A stretch of DNA of 64,000 nucleotides from a virus. This document shows positions 6,741 to 15,275 of the stretch, piece by piece. The notes below the pieces were generated by a model, which was not told the DNA's origin, made no database searches, and was given only the letters and a program-made list of their open reading frames with translations. The stretch is from positions 24,342-88,341 of the IMG/VR virus record IMGVR_UViG_3300028030_000007. One strand, given 5' to 3'. A program made the position numbers and the translations under genes. Positions within the stretch are counted from its first letter, which is position 1. Each line of letters starts with the position of its first letter.

Positions 6741-9700
6741 ATGGGTATCGGACCTTACACCACTTATGCTCCCCCTGGCGTATACACTAGAACGATTAAC
6801 GAACCAACCGGTGGAGTTTCTACCGGTGGAGTTAGAATCCCCGCTATCATCGGAACTTCTGTAGAATACATTTCACAGTATAACTATGAAATGATCAGAG
6901 GTTCCTCGTCTGTTGCAGATACTCAAGTTTTCAATGAAAACGTTGCATACAGATGGGTTACTGGCGGAACTGATGATAACCCAAAGTTTGGACAGCAAAA
7001 CGGATCACTCACTAAGTTTAGAGTGGCTAACTACCCGATCGTTGATGGTAACGGTTCTGGGACTGTGGCTATTAACTCTTCATCAATATCAGTCACTGTT
7101 AACGGTGAAGAAGTTCCGGTTCAATCAGTTAACGGTAGCTACGGAATAGTTTCCCTTGTTGCTCCTACTACGACTACTGATGAGGTTCTCGTAACTTATT
7201 ACTTTGATCGTAAAGATACCCAGATCACTGATGATGTATCTGACCAGGTTACGTCAGGTGTTGCTTCATTGACCTCTAGTAAAGCCGAGTCATACGAGAT
7301 AACTAGCGGTACGAATGAAAACCTCTACGTTAAGGTTGATGACACCACTGATGTTACGATACCGCTTACTGCTGGTACAAGATCTGCTCAACAGATCGTT
7401 GATGATATTAATCTAGTCTCAGCTACCACTGGGTTATCAGCAACCGTTCACTCTGATAATAACAATGAAAACAGAGTGAAGCTCGTTGCCACAAGTAATA
7501 TAGAAATTCTGAGCACGACCAATAATGCGGCTTTCGCACTTGGTTTCACCTCAGGTCAATATTCTGGCAGAAACCTCGTTTTCACTGTTTTCAACGGTCC
7601 GATCGTTGATGGTTCAGACGGTGGTATTACCACGACTGATCCGACTAAGGTCACAGTGACGATTAACGGATCCACTGTTGCAGCTTCTGAAGTTAACGGT
7701 TCTACTAGAGCGGTGACGCTACCCTACGCCCCGGCTTCCGGGTCTACGGTTAAAATTACCTATTACTTCAATACCTTCCAGGATACGTTTGACTATCTTC
7801 CAAATTCAAACATCCTTACTATCAACTCAGTAGGTATCGCTCCTGATAACACTGATTATACTGAGGGTAACGATTTTGTCATAGTTAATGATGGTGATCA
7901 GTCCTACATTAAGTGGGGGACTAGCGCTCTTGTTTTTGAGGGGACCACAACTGGAACCAAGCCTTTCAACACGCAAGAGACTATTAATCTTATCGATGAT
8001 AGAATCTACATGGAACAGTGCTCTGATTACACTGATCCATCAACGAATACGGTTTCATTGGTTAAGTTCTCTCTTCAGTCAATCCCCACTACCGGTAATG
8101 GAAGAGACACGGTACTTGATTCATCTACCTATAATTCAGTCTCGAATGGTAGAATTGGGCTGACGACTGATAATCCCGGTCTTATCAAGGCTTACGTCGG
8201 TAAAGATGTTATCGACGCGATGTCACGATCTAACGTGACAATTAAGAGTGTTGATGGGTCTAACGGGATCATTGAGCTTGTTGACGCCATACCGAGTGGT
8301 AGTAAGGTATTCGTTACTTACTGGTACAATAGAATATCTGACGATGAGTACACACTTACTTGTACTACGTCCGGAGCATCTGGTATTGGTAAATACAAGA
8401 TCACCGATAAGTCTGGTAACACGATATACACCACGAAGTTTGGTTCAAAGTCTGGAATGTCAAAGGATGTGAACTGGCCCTCCGGCGTTGAGTCAACCCC
8501 TGATGCGTTCCACTCTGGTGGGAACCCGGTGAATGAAACCGTTACGGTAACGTTCGATAACACGATTTATCCTGCTACTCACGCTACCATAACGACTGAT
8601 CCTGGTCCATTTGATATTTATTCAACAAAATCAATCTTCGGACCGATTCTTGTTGATAACGCTACGGTTGCTGGTGCTAATCTTGGACATGGATCAGTAG
8701 CTACATATATTGGTGATCTTGTTGATAACCCTGGATCAATGTCGTTCACTGCAAGTGACTATCTTTCAATAACAGTGGATAGCATTGATATCGATCCAAT
8801 AGCACTGTCATCAGCTACATCACTTGCAAATGTTGCTGCATTGATCGATACTGCCATTTCTAATGACACTCAGACTCATAGTGATGGATCCGACATTTTC
8901 GCTGCAGGAACTGTTGCAACATTAGTTACAGCGGTGAATGAGCTTAAAGCTAATTACAATCATCACGTGAGTAATGAGGATAATAGTGGTGGTCACGCTA
9001 CACCAGCAAATGATTATCATAACAACCTAGGAACTGCAATATCTACTGCAGATGCTACTGATTGGGCCACTGCTAAAGCTTTGATAGATGAAATAGCAAC
9101 GGCTTATGAGTTACATAGAGTTGATACTCCTACTTTGCATGCCGCAGCTGATAATACAAATAAATTGGATCTAACATTAACATCAGATACTCCATACGAT
9201 GCAGTTGACAAATTAAATGATATAATAAGTAAGTTTAATAGTCACATTTCAAATGATTCCGGTGTATCTGGTTATCATACAAATGCTGACACATTCAACG
9301 GAGTGATAACAACAGCGGTGTTTTCACCTAACAATCTTGTAGATAGCATTACTTATGGATCACAAGGATTCTTGGTGATCAAGAGCAATGAATCATCAGG
9401 ATCAGATTACTACGTTAACGTAAAAATTAATAAGCCATCAGGCAGTGGACAGTCAGATGCTTCTGCTAAGGTTGGACTTGACACTACCAGAGAAGCTAAC
9501 GCGTATGATTGGTTAGCAGTCGATTATCCTGCATTTGTTTACGGAACGAAAACCCCGAGCTTTAACATTCAGTCACTCGTTAGCGATTCACTGAGTCTTG
9601 GTATCGATGGACTTTCGTTCTCCGTTCCTCTTGTTACAGGATCAGCTAGATCGATAAGATCAGTTGTTGATAGGGTTAATGCATCATTTGTTGGTGCAAC

Positions 9701-11801
9701 TCAATCATCAACGATCCAATTGATGGCATTGTCCTCACTCATTCTTACATTAAACAATGTAAAGAGCGTATACAATGTGCATGAGGCTAGCGTAACATAT
9801 CATAATGCACCCGGTGGAACAAACCCGGTAACAGCTGCAAATGCCACTGATTTAGCTACATCTATTACGCTAGTTAATGACATCAAGTCTATGTTTAATA
9901 ATCATATAGTTGAAGCTGGCATTCACAAAACTGATGATTTGAACTCAATAACAACAGCTGATGCAACAGATCTTGGATCTGCTTGGCTGCTTGCCGCTGA
10001 AATAGTTGAATTATACAGTACACATATTGTATTAACAGTATATCATACTAATCCTGACACTACTGATGTCGTGTCTGTCTTCCTTGGTCAGTACGTAGCA
10101 GAAATTGGTGTACATGCTCATGATAACATGCTGAAATTAACATCACTAACGGATTCTGTTGAATCACAAGTTTATATCGGTAGTGGCCTAGCCAATGATG
10201 TCCTTGGTTTAACACAGGGTACTTATAGTAGACATCAACCTACTGCTGATGATATTATTAATTACCTTGATCCTAGTTCAAATATCATTTATCCTAGGGT
10301 TATACTTGGAACGAATGGCAAGTACATCGAGATTAACTCACTGACAACAGGAACATCATCGGCTCTCACCGTTAACTCTTTCGCTACATCAGCGTTCACC
10401 GATGAGTCCGGAATTGGATTCGTGCAAGGATCAACGAGTGATATTGGTGAAAACGCCACAATGGCCTACAACGTCGGATCATCTGACGCGGCACATGGGT
10501 CATCTGGTGTTGGCATTCCCGACCAGACTTACAAAGATGCAAGAACCGGTCTTACGTTTACCGTTCTCAAGCCTTCAACCGGTGATTACACGAACGGTGG
10601 ATCATTTACACTGATAGTGTCAGACACCGCTACTACTGACGCGGCGATCCCCGTTAAGTCAATTGCTGGTGTTGAGATGACGGTATCTGACACCACTGAT
10701 GTCGCGTTGAACTCAACGGCTATCGTTAAGACCTACAAGAAGAGTGGGTACGAGCCCGACATAGGCGATATTTACTACATCTCCTATGATTATGAAAAGA
10801 CTGACATGAGCCCGACTCTTGTTAATAGCACGAGCCAGATTCAATCTCAGTTCGGATCATCAGACACTACGAATCAACTTTCGTTAGCTGGTTCAATTGC
10901 TATGGCTAATGGGGCCGAATTAGTGGCGTTGGTTCAGGTTCAAAAATCGACCGGTTCAGAATCCGCTCCTTCAACGGCGTTCATGGCAGCGATCGATGAA
11001 CTTAACAAGCCGATCGATGGTTACAACAAGGTTGATGTGATCGTTCCTATGTCAACCGACACGTCGGTTTACAGTTACTTGAGCCGAAATTGTTCTGTGA
11101 TGTCATCGCCTAGAATGGCCAGTGAAAGAACCGGGATAATCGGCGTTGCAGCTGGAACCTCAGAATCAACAGTTAAGGCGCTTGCCAAGTCAATTAAGTC
11201 AGAGCTGATCACCCTGGTTTACCCGGACATGTTCATCGTAACCACTGTTGATTCCTATGGTAATCAAAGTGATAACCTAGTTGACGGAACTTACGCTGCT
11301 GTGGCAGTGGCTGGAATGTCCTGTAACCCACAGAATGACGTTGCCACACCGTGGACCAGGCAACGAATTTCTGGATTTAAGGGAATAGGAAGGTACATTG
11401 ATCAGGTTACTGCTAATAGCATAGCGGCAACCGGAATTACTGTTATCGAGGATAGCAGTAGCGGAATGATCATAAGGCATGGTCTTACGACTGATGTAAC
11501 TACTATTCTGACTAGAACTCCGACTGTTATCACGACGAAGCATTTCGTTCAGATTAAGCTGCGAGAAACCCTGGATCCTTACATAGGCTTGAAGCTTGAT
11601 GGATCGCTTCTGTCATCCGTTGATCGCTCAGTTAGGGATTTGTTTGAATACCTGATGTCGTCAAAGATCGTTAACACTACTGAGACGATAAACGTCGGTA
11701 TTGATGAATCGGACCCAACGATAATTATGGTTGAGGTGATATACTCACCTGTTCTTCCTGCTGAGTACATTGTTGCGACAATGCAGATTAAAACTAGGTA
11801 A
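6741..11801 (+). CDS. Tail sheath protein, very large (1686 aa)
   Basis: The N-terminus (YAPPGVYTRTINEP) is the classic start of contractile tail sheath proteins, and the last about 300 residues (CNPQNDVATPWTRQRISGF through the final KTR) match the conserved sheath C-terminus. Sheath subunits stack around the tube and contract to drive it into the cell. T4 gp18 is 659 residues; this one is 1686. The excess includes three beta modules (about residues 95-158, 282-343 and 470-532) and a His-rich helical repeat insertion (about 729-1134). The insertion (about 8700-10290 in DNA) uses more A/T-ending codons than the flanks. A GAGG ribosome site lies before the ATG. The next genes (11888 onward to the tube) fit the usual sheath-tube order. 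Confidence 0.93.
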   Translation: MGIGPYTTYAPPGVYTRTINEPTGGVSTGGVRIPAIIGTSVEYISQYNYEMIRGSSSVADTQVFNENVAYRWVTGGTDDNPKFGQQNGSLTKFRVANYPIVDGNGSGTVAINSSSISVTVNGEEVPVQSVNGSYGIVSLVAPTTTTDEVLVTYYFDRKDTQITDDVSDQVTSGVASLTSSKAESYEITSGTNENLYVKVDDTTDVTIPLTAGTRSAQQIVDDINLVSATTGLSATVHSDNNNENRVKLVATSNIEILSTTNNAAFALGFTSGQYSGRNLVFTVFNGPIVDGSDGGITTTDPTKVTVTINGSTVAASEVNGSTRAVTLPYAPASGSTVKITYYFNTFQDTFDYLPNSNILTINSVGIAPDNTDYTEGNDFVIVNDGDQSYIKWGTSALVFEGTTTGTKPFNTQETINLIDDRIYMEQCSDYTDPSTNTVSLVKFSLQSIPTTGNGRDTVLDSSTYNSVSNGRIGLTTDNPGLIKAYVGKDVIDAMSRSNVTIKSVDGSNGIIELVDAIPSGSKVFVTYWYNRISDDEYTLTCTTSGASGIGKYKITDKSGNTIYTTKFGSKSGMSKDVNWPSGVESTPDAFHSGGNPVNETVTVTFDNTIYPATHATITTDPGPFDIYSTKSIFGPILVDNATVAGANLGHGSVATYIGDLVDNPGSMSFTASDYLSITVDSIDIDPIALSSATSLANVAALIDTAISNDTQTHSDGSDIFAAGTVATLVTAVNELKANYNHHVSNEDNSGGHATPANDYHNNLGTAISTADATDWATAKALIDEIATAYELHRVDTPTLHAAADNTNKLDLTLTSDTPYDAVDKLNDIISKFNSHISNDSGVSGYHTNADTFNGVITTAVFSPNNLVDSITYGSQGFLVIKSNESSGSDYYVNVKINKPSGSGQSDASAKVGLDTTREANAYDWLAVDYPAFVYGTKTPSFNIQSLVSDSLSLGIDGLSFSVPLVTGSARSIRSVVDRVNASFVGATQSSTIQLMALSSLILTLNNVKSVYNVHEASVTYHNAPGGTNPVTAANATDLATSITLVNDIKSMFNNHIVEAGIHKTDDLNSITTADATDLGSAWLLAAEIVELYSTHIVLTVYHTNPDTTDVVSVFLGQYVAEIGVHAHDNMLKLTSLTDSVESQVYIGSGLANDVLGLTQGTYSRHQPTADDIINYLDPSSNIIYPRVILGTNGKYIEINSLTTGTSSALTVNSFATSAFTDESGIGFVQGSTSDIGENATMAYNVGSSDAAHGSSGVGIPDQTYKDARTGLTFTVLKPSTGDYTNGGSFTLIVSDTATTDAAIPVKSIAGVEMTVSDTTDVALNSTAIVKTYKKSGYEPDIGDIYYISYDYEKTDMSPTLVNSTSQIQSQFGSSDTTNQLSLAGSIAMANGAELVALVQVQKSTGSESAPSTAFMAAIDELNKPIDGYNKVDVIVPMSTDTSVYSYLSRNCSVMSSPRMASERTGIIGVAAGTSESTVKALAKSIKSELITLVYPDMFIVTTVDSYGNQSDNLVDGTYAAVAVAGMSCNPQNDVATPWTRQRISGFKGIGRYIDQVTANSIAATGITVIEDSSSGMIIRHGLTTDVTTILTRTPTVITTKHFVQIKLRETLDPYIGLKLDGSLLSSVDRSVRDLFEYLMSSKIVNTTETINVGIDESDPTIIMVEVIYSPVLPAEYIVATMQIKTR

Positions 11802-11814
11802 TAGAAAGTTAATC

Positions 11815-11853
11815 TACCCGGTTTAGTAGGAATTAAAACTACTAAACCGGGTA
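11815..11853 (+). terminator. Strong 15-bp hairpin after the sheath gene
   Basis: TACCCGGTTTAGTAG (11815-11829) pairs perfectly with CTACTAAACCGGGTA (11839-11853) around a 9-base loop. It lies just after the sheath stop. There is no T-run after it, so it may be a factor-assisted or partial terminator, or a 3' stabilising and processing hairpin that sets sheath mRNA apart from downstream messages. Confidence 0.65.
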
Positions 11854-11887
11854 TGGTTATAAAGGCTATAACATTTCAGGAAATAAG

Positions 11888-12550
11888 ATGAAAAGAAGAA
11901 ATAAAAGAGTTTCATGCGGTGATTGGTACTCAGGTATGGGTCAGGGTCCTATGATGCCTCCCCGTGGTGGTAAAAGAGCCCCTGGTATGGGTCCTATGAT
12001 GCCTATGCAAGAAGAGCAGGTTCCAGAATTTCAGCCCGATCCTGATTATAGCAAGATCATGCAGCACGGACCGTTTGAGGCTGAGTCAAAGGGTGAATAC
12101 GCTGAGGTCAATGGCGAGCCTGTTGTGAATGAATTGGAATACAAGGATTCATTCGGAAATTACGAAGAGGGTCCTATGGTTCCTGAATTCCAGTCAATCG
12201 GTCCGGTTTCTCCCCTATCTGATAGACATGATTATGGATCCGACCCGATCGGTGACATGATGGTCGTGGCTTCAAGGGCCGCTAGAAATTATAGAAGAAT
12301 TGCTAGCGTGCTTTCAAAGCTCTATCAAATCCGCAAGTCAACTAAGGGCAATCGACGCATGGCTTCCGATGTCAGTAACATGACGAAAAAGGTTGCTGGC
12401 CTTTTCTCCCTTATAGACACTGTTGATGACCTTGATCGTCCGTTGGATGAAATCGAACGCGCCGTTCATTCAATGTATGGAGATCAGTCAAAGAATTCGA
12501 CTTTTTACCTCAAGAGAAGAGGTAAGGGTCATCTTGAAGACAAGGAATAA
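11888..12550 (+). CDS. Hypothetical virion-associated protein (220 aa)
   Basis: Function not recognised. The N-terminal 60 residues are rich in Gly, Met and Pro (GQGPMMPPRGGKRAPGMGPM), suggesting a disordered segment. The middle is acidic, and the C-terminal half is a helical basic region with AARNYRRIASVLSKL, similar to the short RLAxSF-type segment of other small proteins here. An AGGAAAT ribosome site and many C-ending codons, as in sheath and tube genes, suggest high expression. Its position between sheath and tube suggests a structural or tail-assembly role; a cargo or scaffold function is only a guess. Confidence 0.65.
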   Translation: MKRRNKRVSCGDWYSGMGQGPMMPPRGGKRAPGMGPMMPMQEEQVPEFQPDPDYSKIMQHGPFEAESKGEYAEVNGEPVVNELEYKDSFGNYEEGPMVPEFQSIGPVSPLSDRHDYGSDPIGDMMVVASRAARNYRRIASVLSKLYQIRKSTKGNRRMASDVSNMTKKVAGLFSLIDTVDDLDRPLDEIERAVHSMYGDQSKNSTFYLKRRGKGHLEDKE

Positions 12551-12556
12551 ACTCTG

Positions 12557-12784
12557 ATGGACTTGAATGAATCAATAAAAAACCTTGATAAATTCAAGTT
12601 AAACCCTGGTTTGGCTCTTCACCATTATGACAAAGAGCCAAACTGGAGGCCAGAGTCTATCCCCGCTCCTTTTGTTGACGATTACAAACCAACAAAGCTA
12701 TCATATATTAATAGTGAGCCTTTTGTTGAATTTGAATACGAAGGAGACATATGGGCGCAAAAGTTGCCTAACGAACAGCTCTAA
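12557..12784 (+). CDS. Hypothetical small protein (75 aa)
   Basis: Function not recognised. The protein is acidic, Pro/Tyr-rich and probably extended, without membrane segments or Cys motifs. It starts six bases after the preceding stop and ends 18 bases before the tube gene, so it belongs to the same message. Codon use is similar to its neighbours. Short genes between sheath and tube are seen in some large myoviruses, but I cannot link this one to a family. Confidence 0.55.
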   Translation: MDLNESIKNLDKFKLNPGLALHHYDKEPNWRPESIPAPFVDDYKPTKLSYINSEPFVEFEYEGDIWAQKLPNEQL

Positions 12785-12802
12785 AATGTAAAAGGGAACG
12801 AA

Positions 12803-13501
12803 ATGAGAACACAAGACAAATCCTACATCTACTACAAAGGCGCATCACCTAACACTAGGGTAGCACTTTCACAAAAAAACAAGATTTACTCAAAGCCTTA
12901 TGGCAGTAGTAAAATCTTGCAGATAGGCGTAGTTTCTTCATTCAGTTATAATGAGTCAAGAAACATCAGCCCAGTGAGAGGTGTCGGATTTGGCGATCGT
13001 CTTCAGGATCTTGTCCCCTCAGTGACTGAGCCTGTTAACATTTCGATGAATCGAACCCTGCTTTACACTTCTTCCATCGCTCAGGAAGTTGGTTATAAGG
13101 GCGGCTCTGACGGTATTGTTCGTTCCCTTCGTCATCATAAATGGCCGTTTGACATAAGGTCTGAGCTTGTTTTCTCAGAGCTTGTTATGAACACTGACTA
13201 CAATGACATGGACCCGTCATTCAAATCAAAGTCATTCGCTACGGACTCTGATCAGATGGCAGGGAACAACATCGGTGGTGGCGTGTTAGCCATCATAACT
13301 ATGCTCCATACTTGTTGGTTCAGTTCCCTTAGCGTTAACTTCACGTCAGACAATAGCACTGTTGCTGAAGACGCTAACGCTGTCGCTATGGATATCACCG
13401 ATGGCGTGACATCAATCATTGAATACAACGATCTGCTCGAATCCGGTAATAACCCATTTAATGGGGATAAAGCTTACGCCGGTTGGTACAAGCAGTCATA
13501 A
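12803..13501 (+). CDS. Probable tail tube protein (232 aa)
   Basis: It lies just downstream of the sheath and upstream of the chaperone-position genes and tape measure, where the tube gene sits in contractile-tailed phages. The sequence is beta-rich with few charged helices. It contains RGVGFGDRLQDLVPSVTEPV followed by a strand NISMNRTLLY and later SELVFSELVMNTDYND, the style of gp19-like and other tube subunits. The product would polymerise into the rigid inner tube through which DNA passes. A good ribosome site (AAGGGAACG) and C-rich codons suggest strong expression. The size is ordinary for a tube protein. Confidence 0.75.
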   Translation: MRTQDKSYIYYKGASPNTRVALSQKNKIYSKPYGSSKILQIGVVSSFSYNESRNISPVRGVGFGDRLQDLVPSVTEPVNISMNRTLLYTSSIAQEVGYKGGSDGIVRSLRHHKWPFDIRSELVFSELVMNTDYNDMDPSFKSKSFATDSDQMAGNNIGGGVLAIITMLHTCWFSSLSVNFTSDNSTVAEDANAVAMDITDGVTSIIEYNDLLESGNNPFNGDKAYAGWYKQS

Positions 13502-13512
13502 CATACCTCACT

Positions 13513-13540
13513 TCAATCATGTATAGTATCACATGATTGA
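13513..13540 (+). promoter_or_regulatory. Palindrome covering a TATAGT box and a start codon
   Basis: TCAATCATGT (13513-13522) is the exact reverse complement of ACATGATTGA (13531-13540), around the loop ATAGTATC. The right arm contains the ATG of the next gene (13533-13535) and the octamer TGTATAGT lies at 13520-13527. No Shine-Dalgarno sequence is present. In RNA the hairpin would bury the start codon; in DNA it could be an operator over a promoter whose transcript begins at or near the ATG. Which of these is true cannot be told from sequence. Confidence 0.5.
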
Positions 13541-14231
13541 CATACAACTCCTCGAACAACTCGACAAATCAATTTCAAACATAGGCACATCAGTCATTTG
13601 GAAACAAAAGATTGGTGACATAACCGTTTGGTTATCTCCTATATCGTTTGAAAATCAACAAAAAATCACTAGCAGGATAAGTGAATCTGATAATACGATG
13701 GAAATCGTGTTTGATGTGAAACGTATAACACTATCTTACGCTATAGTCGGACTCAATGATGTAGACTTAACGCCATACACCAACGAAGAGCCGAATTTCA
13801 AAATTTATAATAAGAAGATAAAAAAGGACGTTAACGTTCCTCTTCATACTTATATCTATGAAAAGATAATGACCTGGTCGTCAGAGTATGTTGATAAAAC
13901 ATTTTCAGTATACTCAACTTTGTTGGATAGTTATAAGGATAAAATATCAACAGATGTTAAATTCGATGACGTAAAAGATCCACAGGATGAACTCAATGAG
14001 CTTGAGTTCAGAATCAACGAGCTTCGTTTGAAGTTAAACATGAAACCCATTAATTTCCAATCATATAACGAGCAAGAACAAGAAGACGCCACGAAAAGCG
14101 ATTTTGACCCGTTCAAGCCCGTAAATAGCAAAAAAGGCGAAGAGGCCGAGGAAGATACCACGGAAGCCAAGAACGATACCATAGAAAAACCAAACCCCGA
14201 TCAGCCGACTGAAAATATAAGATTCAAATAA
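13533..14231 (+). CDS. Putative tail assembly chaperone-position protein (232 aa)
   Basis: The sequence family is not recognised. Position between tube and tape measure is where tail assembly chaperones are encoded. The N-terminal 150 residues look globular (VIWKQKIGDITVWLSPISFE); residues about 150-175 form a charged helix (DELNELEFRINELRLKLNMK); and the tail is acidic and disordered (GEEAEEDTTEAKN). The only plausible start is the ATG at 13533, which lies inside a palindrome and lacks a ribosome site. A single TAA (14229-14231) separates it from the following gene in the same frame, so a longer fused product by readthrough is possible. Confidence 0.6.
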   Translation: MIDIQLLEQLDKSISNIGTSVIWKQKIGDITVWLSPISFENQQKITSRISESDNTMEIVFDVKRITLSYAIVGLNDVDLTPYTNEEPNFKIYNKKIKKDVNVPLHTYIYEKIMTWSSEYVDKTFSVYSTLLDSYKDKISTDVKFDDVKDPQDELNELEFRINELRLKLNMKPINFQSYNEQEQEDATKSDFDPFKPVNSKKGEEAEEDTTEAKNDTIEKPNPDQPTENIRFK

Positions 14232-14234
14232 AAG

Positions 14235-15224
14235 TTGGTCGATAAAAAAGACATAGTAATAGATATACCCGATGATTCAACTGTTGTTGGTCAAGAGGTA
14301 TGGGATGGAATCGAAGAGTATATAACTAACGGTTTTTTATACTCTAAGGGGATGATACTAGGGAAACCATTTGTAATTAAAAGTATCAATCATAATGAGA
14401 TCAAAAATATAAATCTAAGGATACCGCTTAATTACGATATAGTTAAACGAAAAAATTTACACCTTTCCATTTTGATATCATACGGGATATTTATGTATGA
14501 TGGATATAATATGCTAATAAATAGAGAAGACAATATTTATAAATTAGTTCAAACAATAAATAAACTTCCTGAAAAGTTAAAATATGAGATAGTTTTTGGT
14601 ATAAACTCTCTTAACATGAAAGCGTCAAGACTCCATCCACTTGTTGAGTTTTACGTAAAAGAAAATAGGTCAAAATATCTTTGGTATATAGTAAAGAATA
14701 ATGGATCAATAAATCAGGTTATCAATGGTATACAGGGGACTGATAATATAGGACTTAATTATACACAAATGTCATGGATAGCCTTAAATGAAATAGATGA
14801 TATAAAACAAATTAACGATGTTAACTGGGAACACTCAAAGTTTGTTGGATCATGTCTAGCCTCAGATGGCGTAAAACAAATAAACGAACAGGAAAGATCA
14901 AAAAGACAATTCGATGAACAAGAGTTTGATGACAAAAGAAACGCGGCAATAAATACGTATATGAGAAGAAAAAATAATGACCAGTTCATGCCGGTCATTG
15001 AACTTCCTGACGGTAGAACGGCGGTCGTTGAAGGAAGATACAACGCCATGAGTTCAAAGGAACTCGCTGAACAAATGAGGATGGCTTTAGTCGGTGAAAA
15101 AGACTATCATGATATGATGATACAGAAGTATATAGAGCAAAAGAGAGCCGAACTAAATAAAAAGAAAAAGAAGTCAATGGCCAGTAGAATATTCAAATCT
15201 GCTATTGATAAAATAAAAAAGTAA
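14235..15224 (+). CDS. Putative tail assembly protein, in frame after a single stop (329 aa)
   Basis: Function not recognised. The frame is the same as that of the 13533 gene and is open from the codon after its TAA. The first candidate start is TTG at 14235, with no ribosome site; the next in-frame ATG is about 40 residues in. Either reinitiation or stop readthrough would make it part of a two-product system, as chaperone pairs are, although those usually use a frameshift. The protein is helical, with a Lys/Arg-rich end (RAELNKKKKKSMASRIFKSA). It is AUA-rich: of 12 Ile codons in the first about 75 codons, 8 are ATA. Confidence 0.6.
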   Translation: MVDKKDIVIDIPDDSTVVGQEVWDGIEEYITNGFLYSKGMILGKPFVIKSINHNEIKNINLRIPLNYDIVKRKNLHLSILISYGIFMYDGYNMLINREDNIYKLVQTINKLPEKLKYEIVFGINSLNMKASRLHPLVEFYVKENRSKYLWYIVKNNGSINQVINGIQGTDNIGLNYTQMSWIALNEIDDIKQINDVNWEHSKFVGSCLASDGVKQINEQERSKRQFDEQEFDDKRNAAINTYMRRKNNDQFMPVIELPDGRTAVVEGRYNAMSSKELAEQMRMALVGEKDYHDMMIQKYIEQKRAELNKKKKKSMASRIFKSAIDKIKK

Positions 15225-15275
15225 ATATTTATAACCTTGTGTATATAGGATCAATCTGTACTGATGGGACTATAA

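Noticed and set aside
13533-15224. Lambda G/GT-style -1 frameshift between the two chaperone-position genes
   Set aside because: Both genes are in the same frame, so a frameshift cannot join them; only readthrough or reinitiation could.
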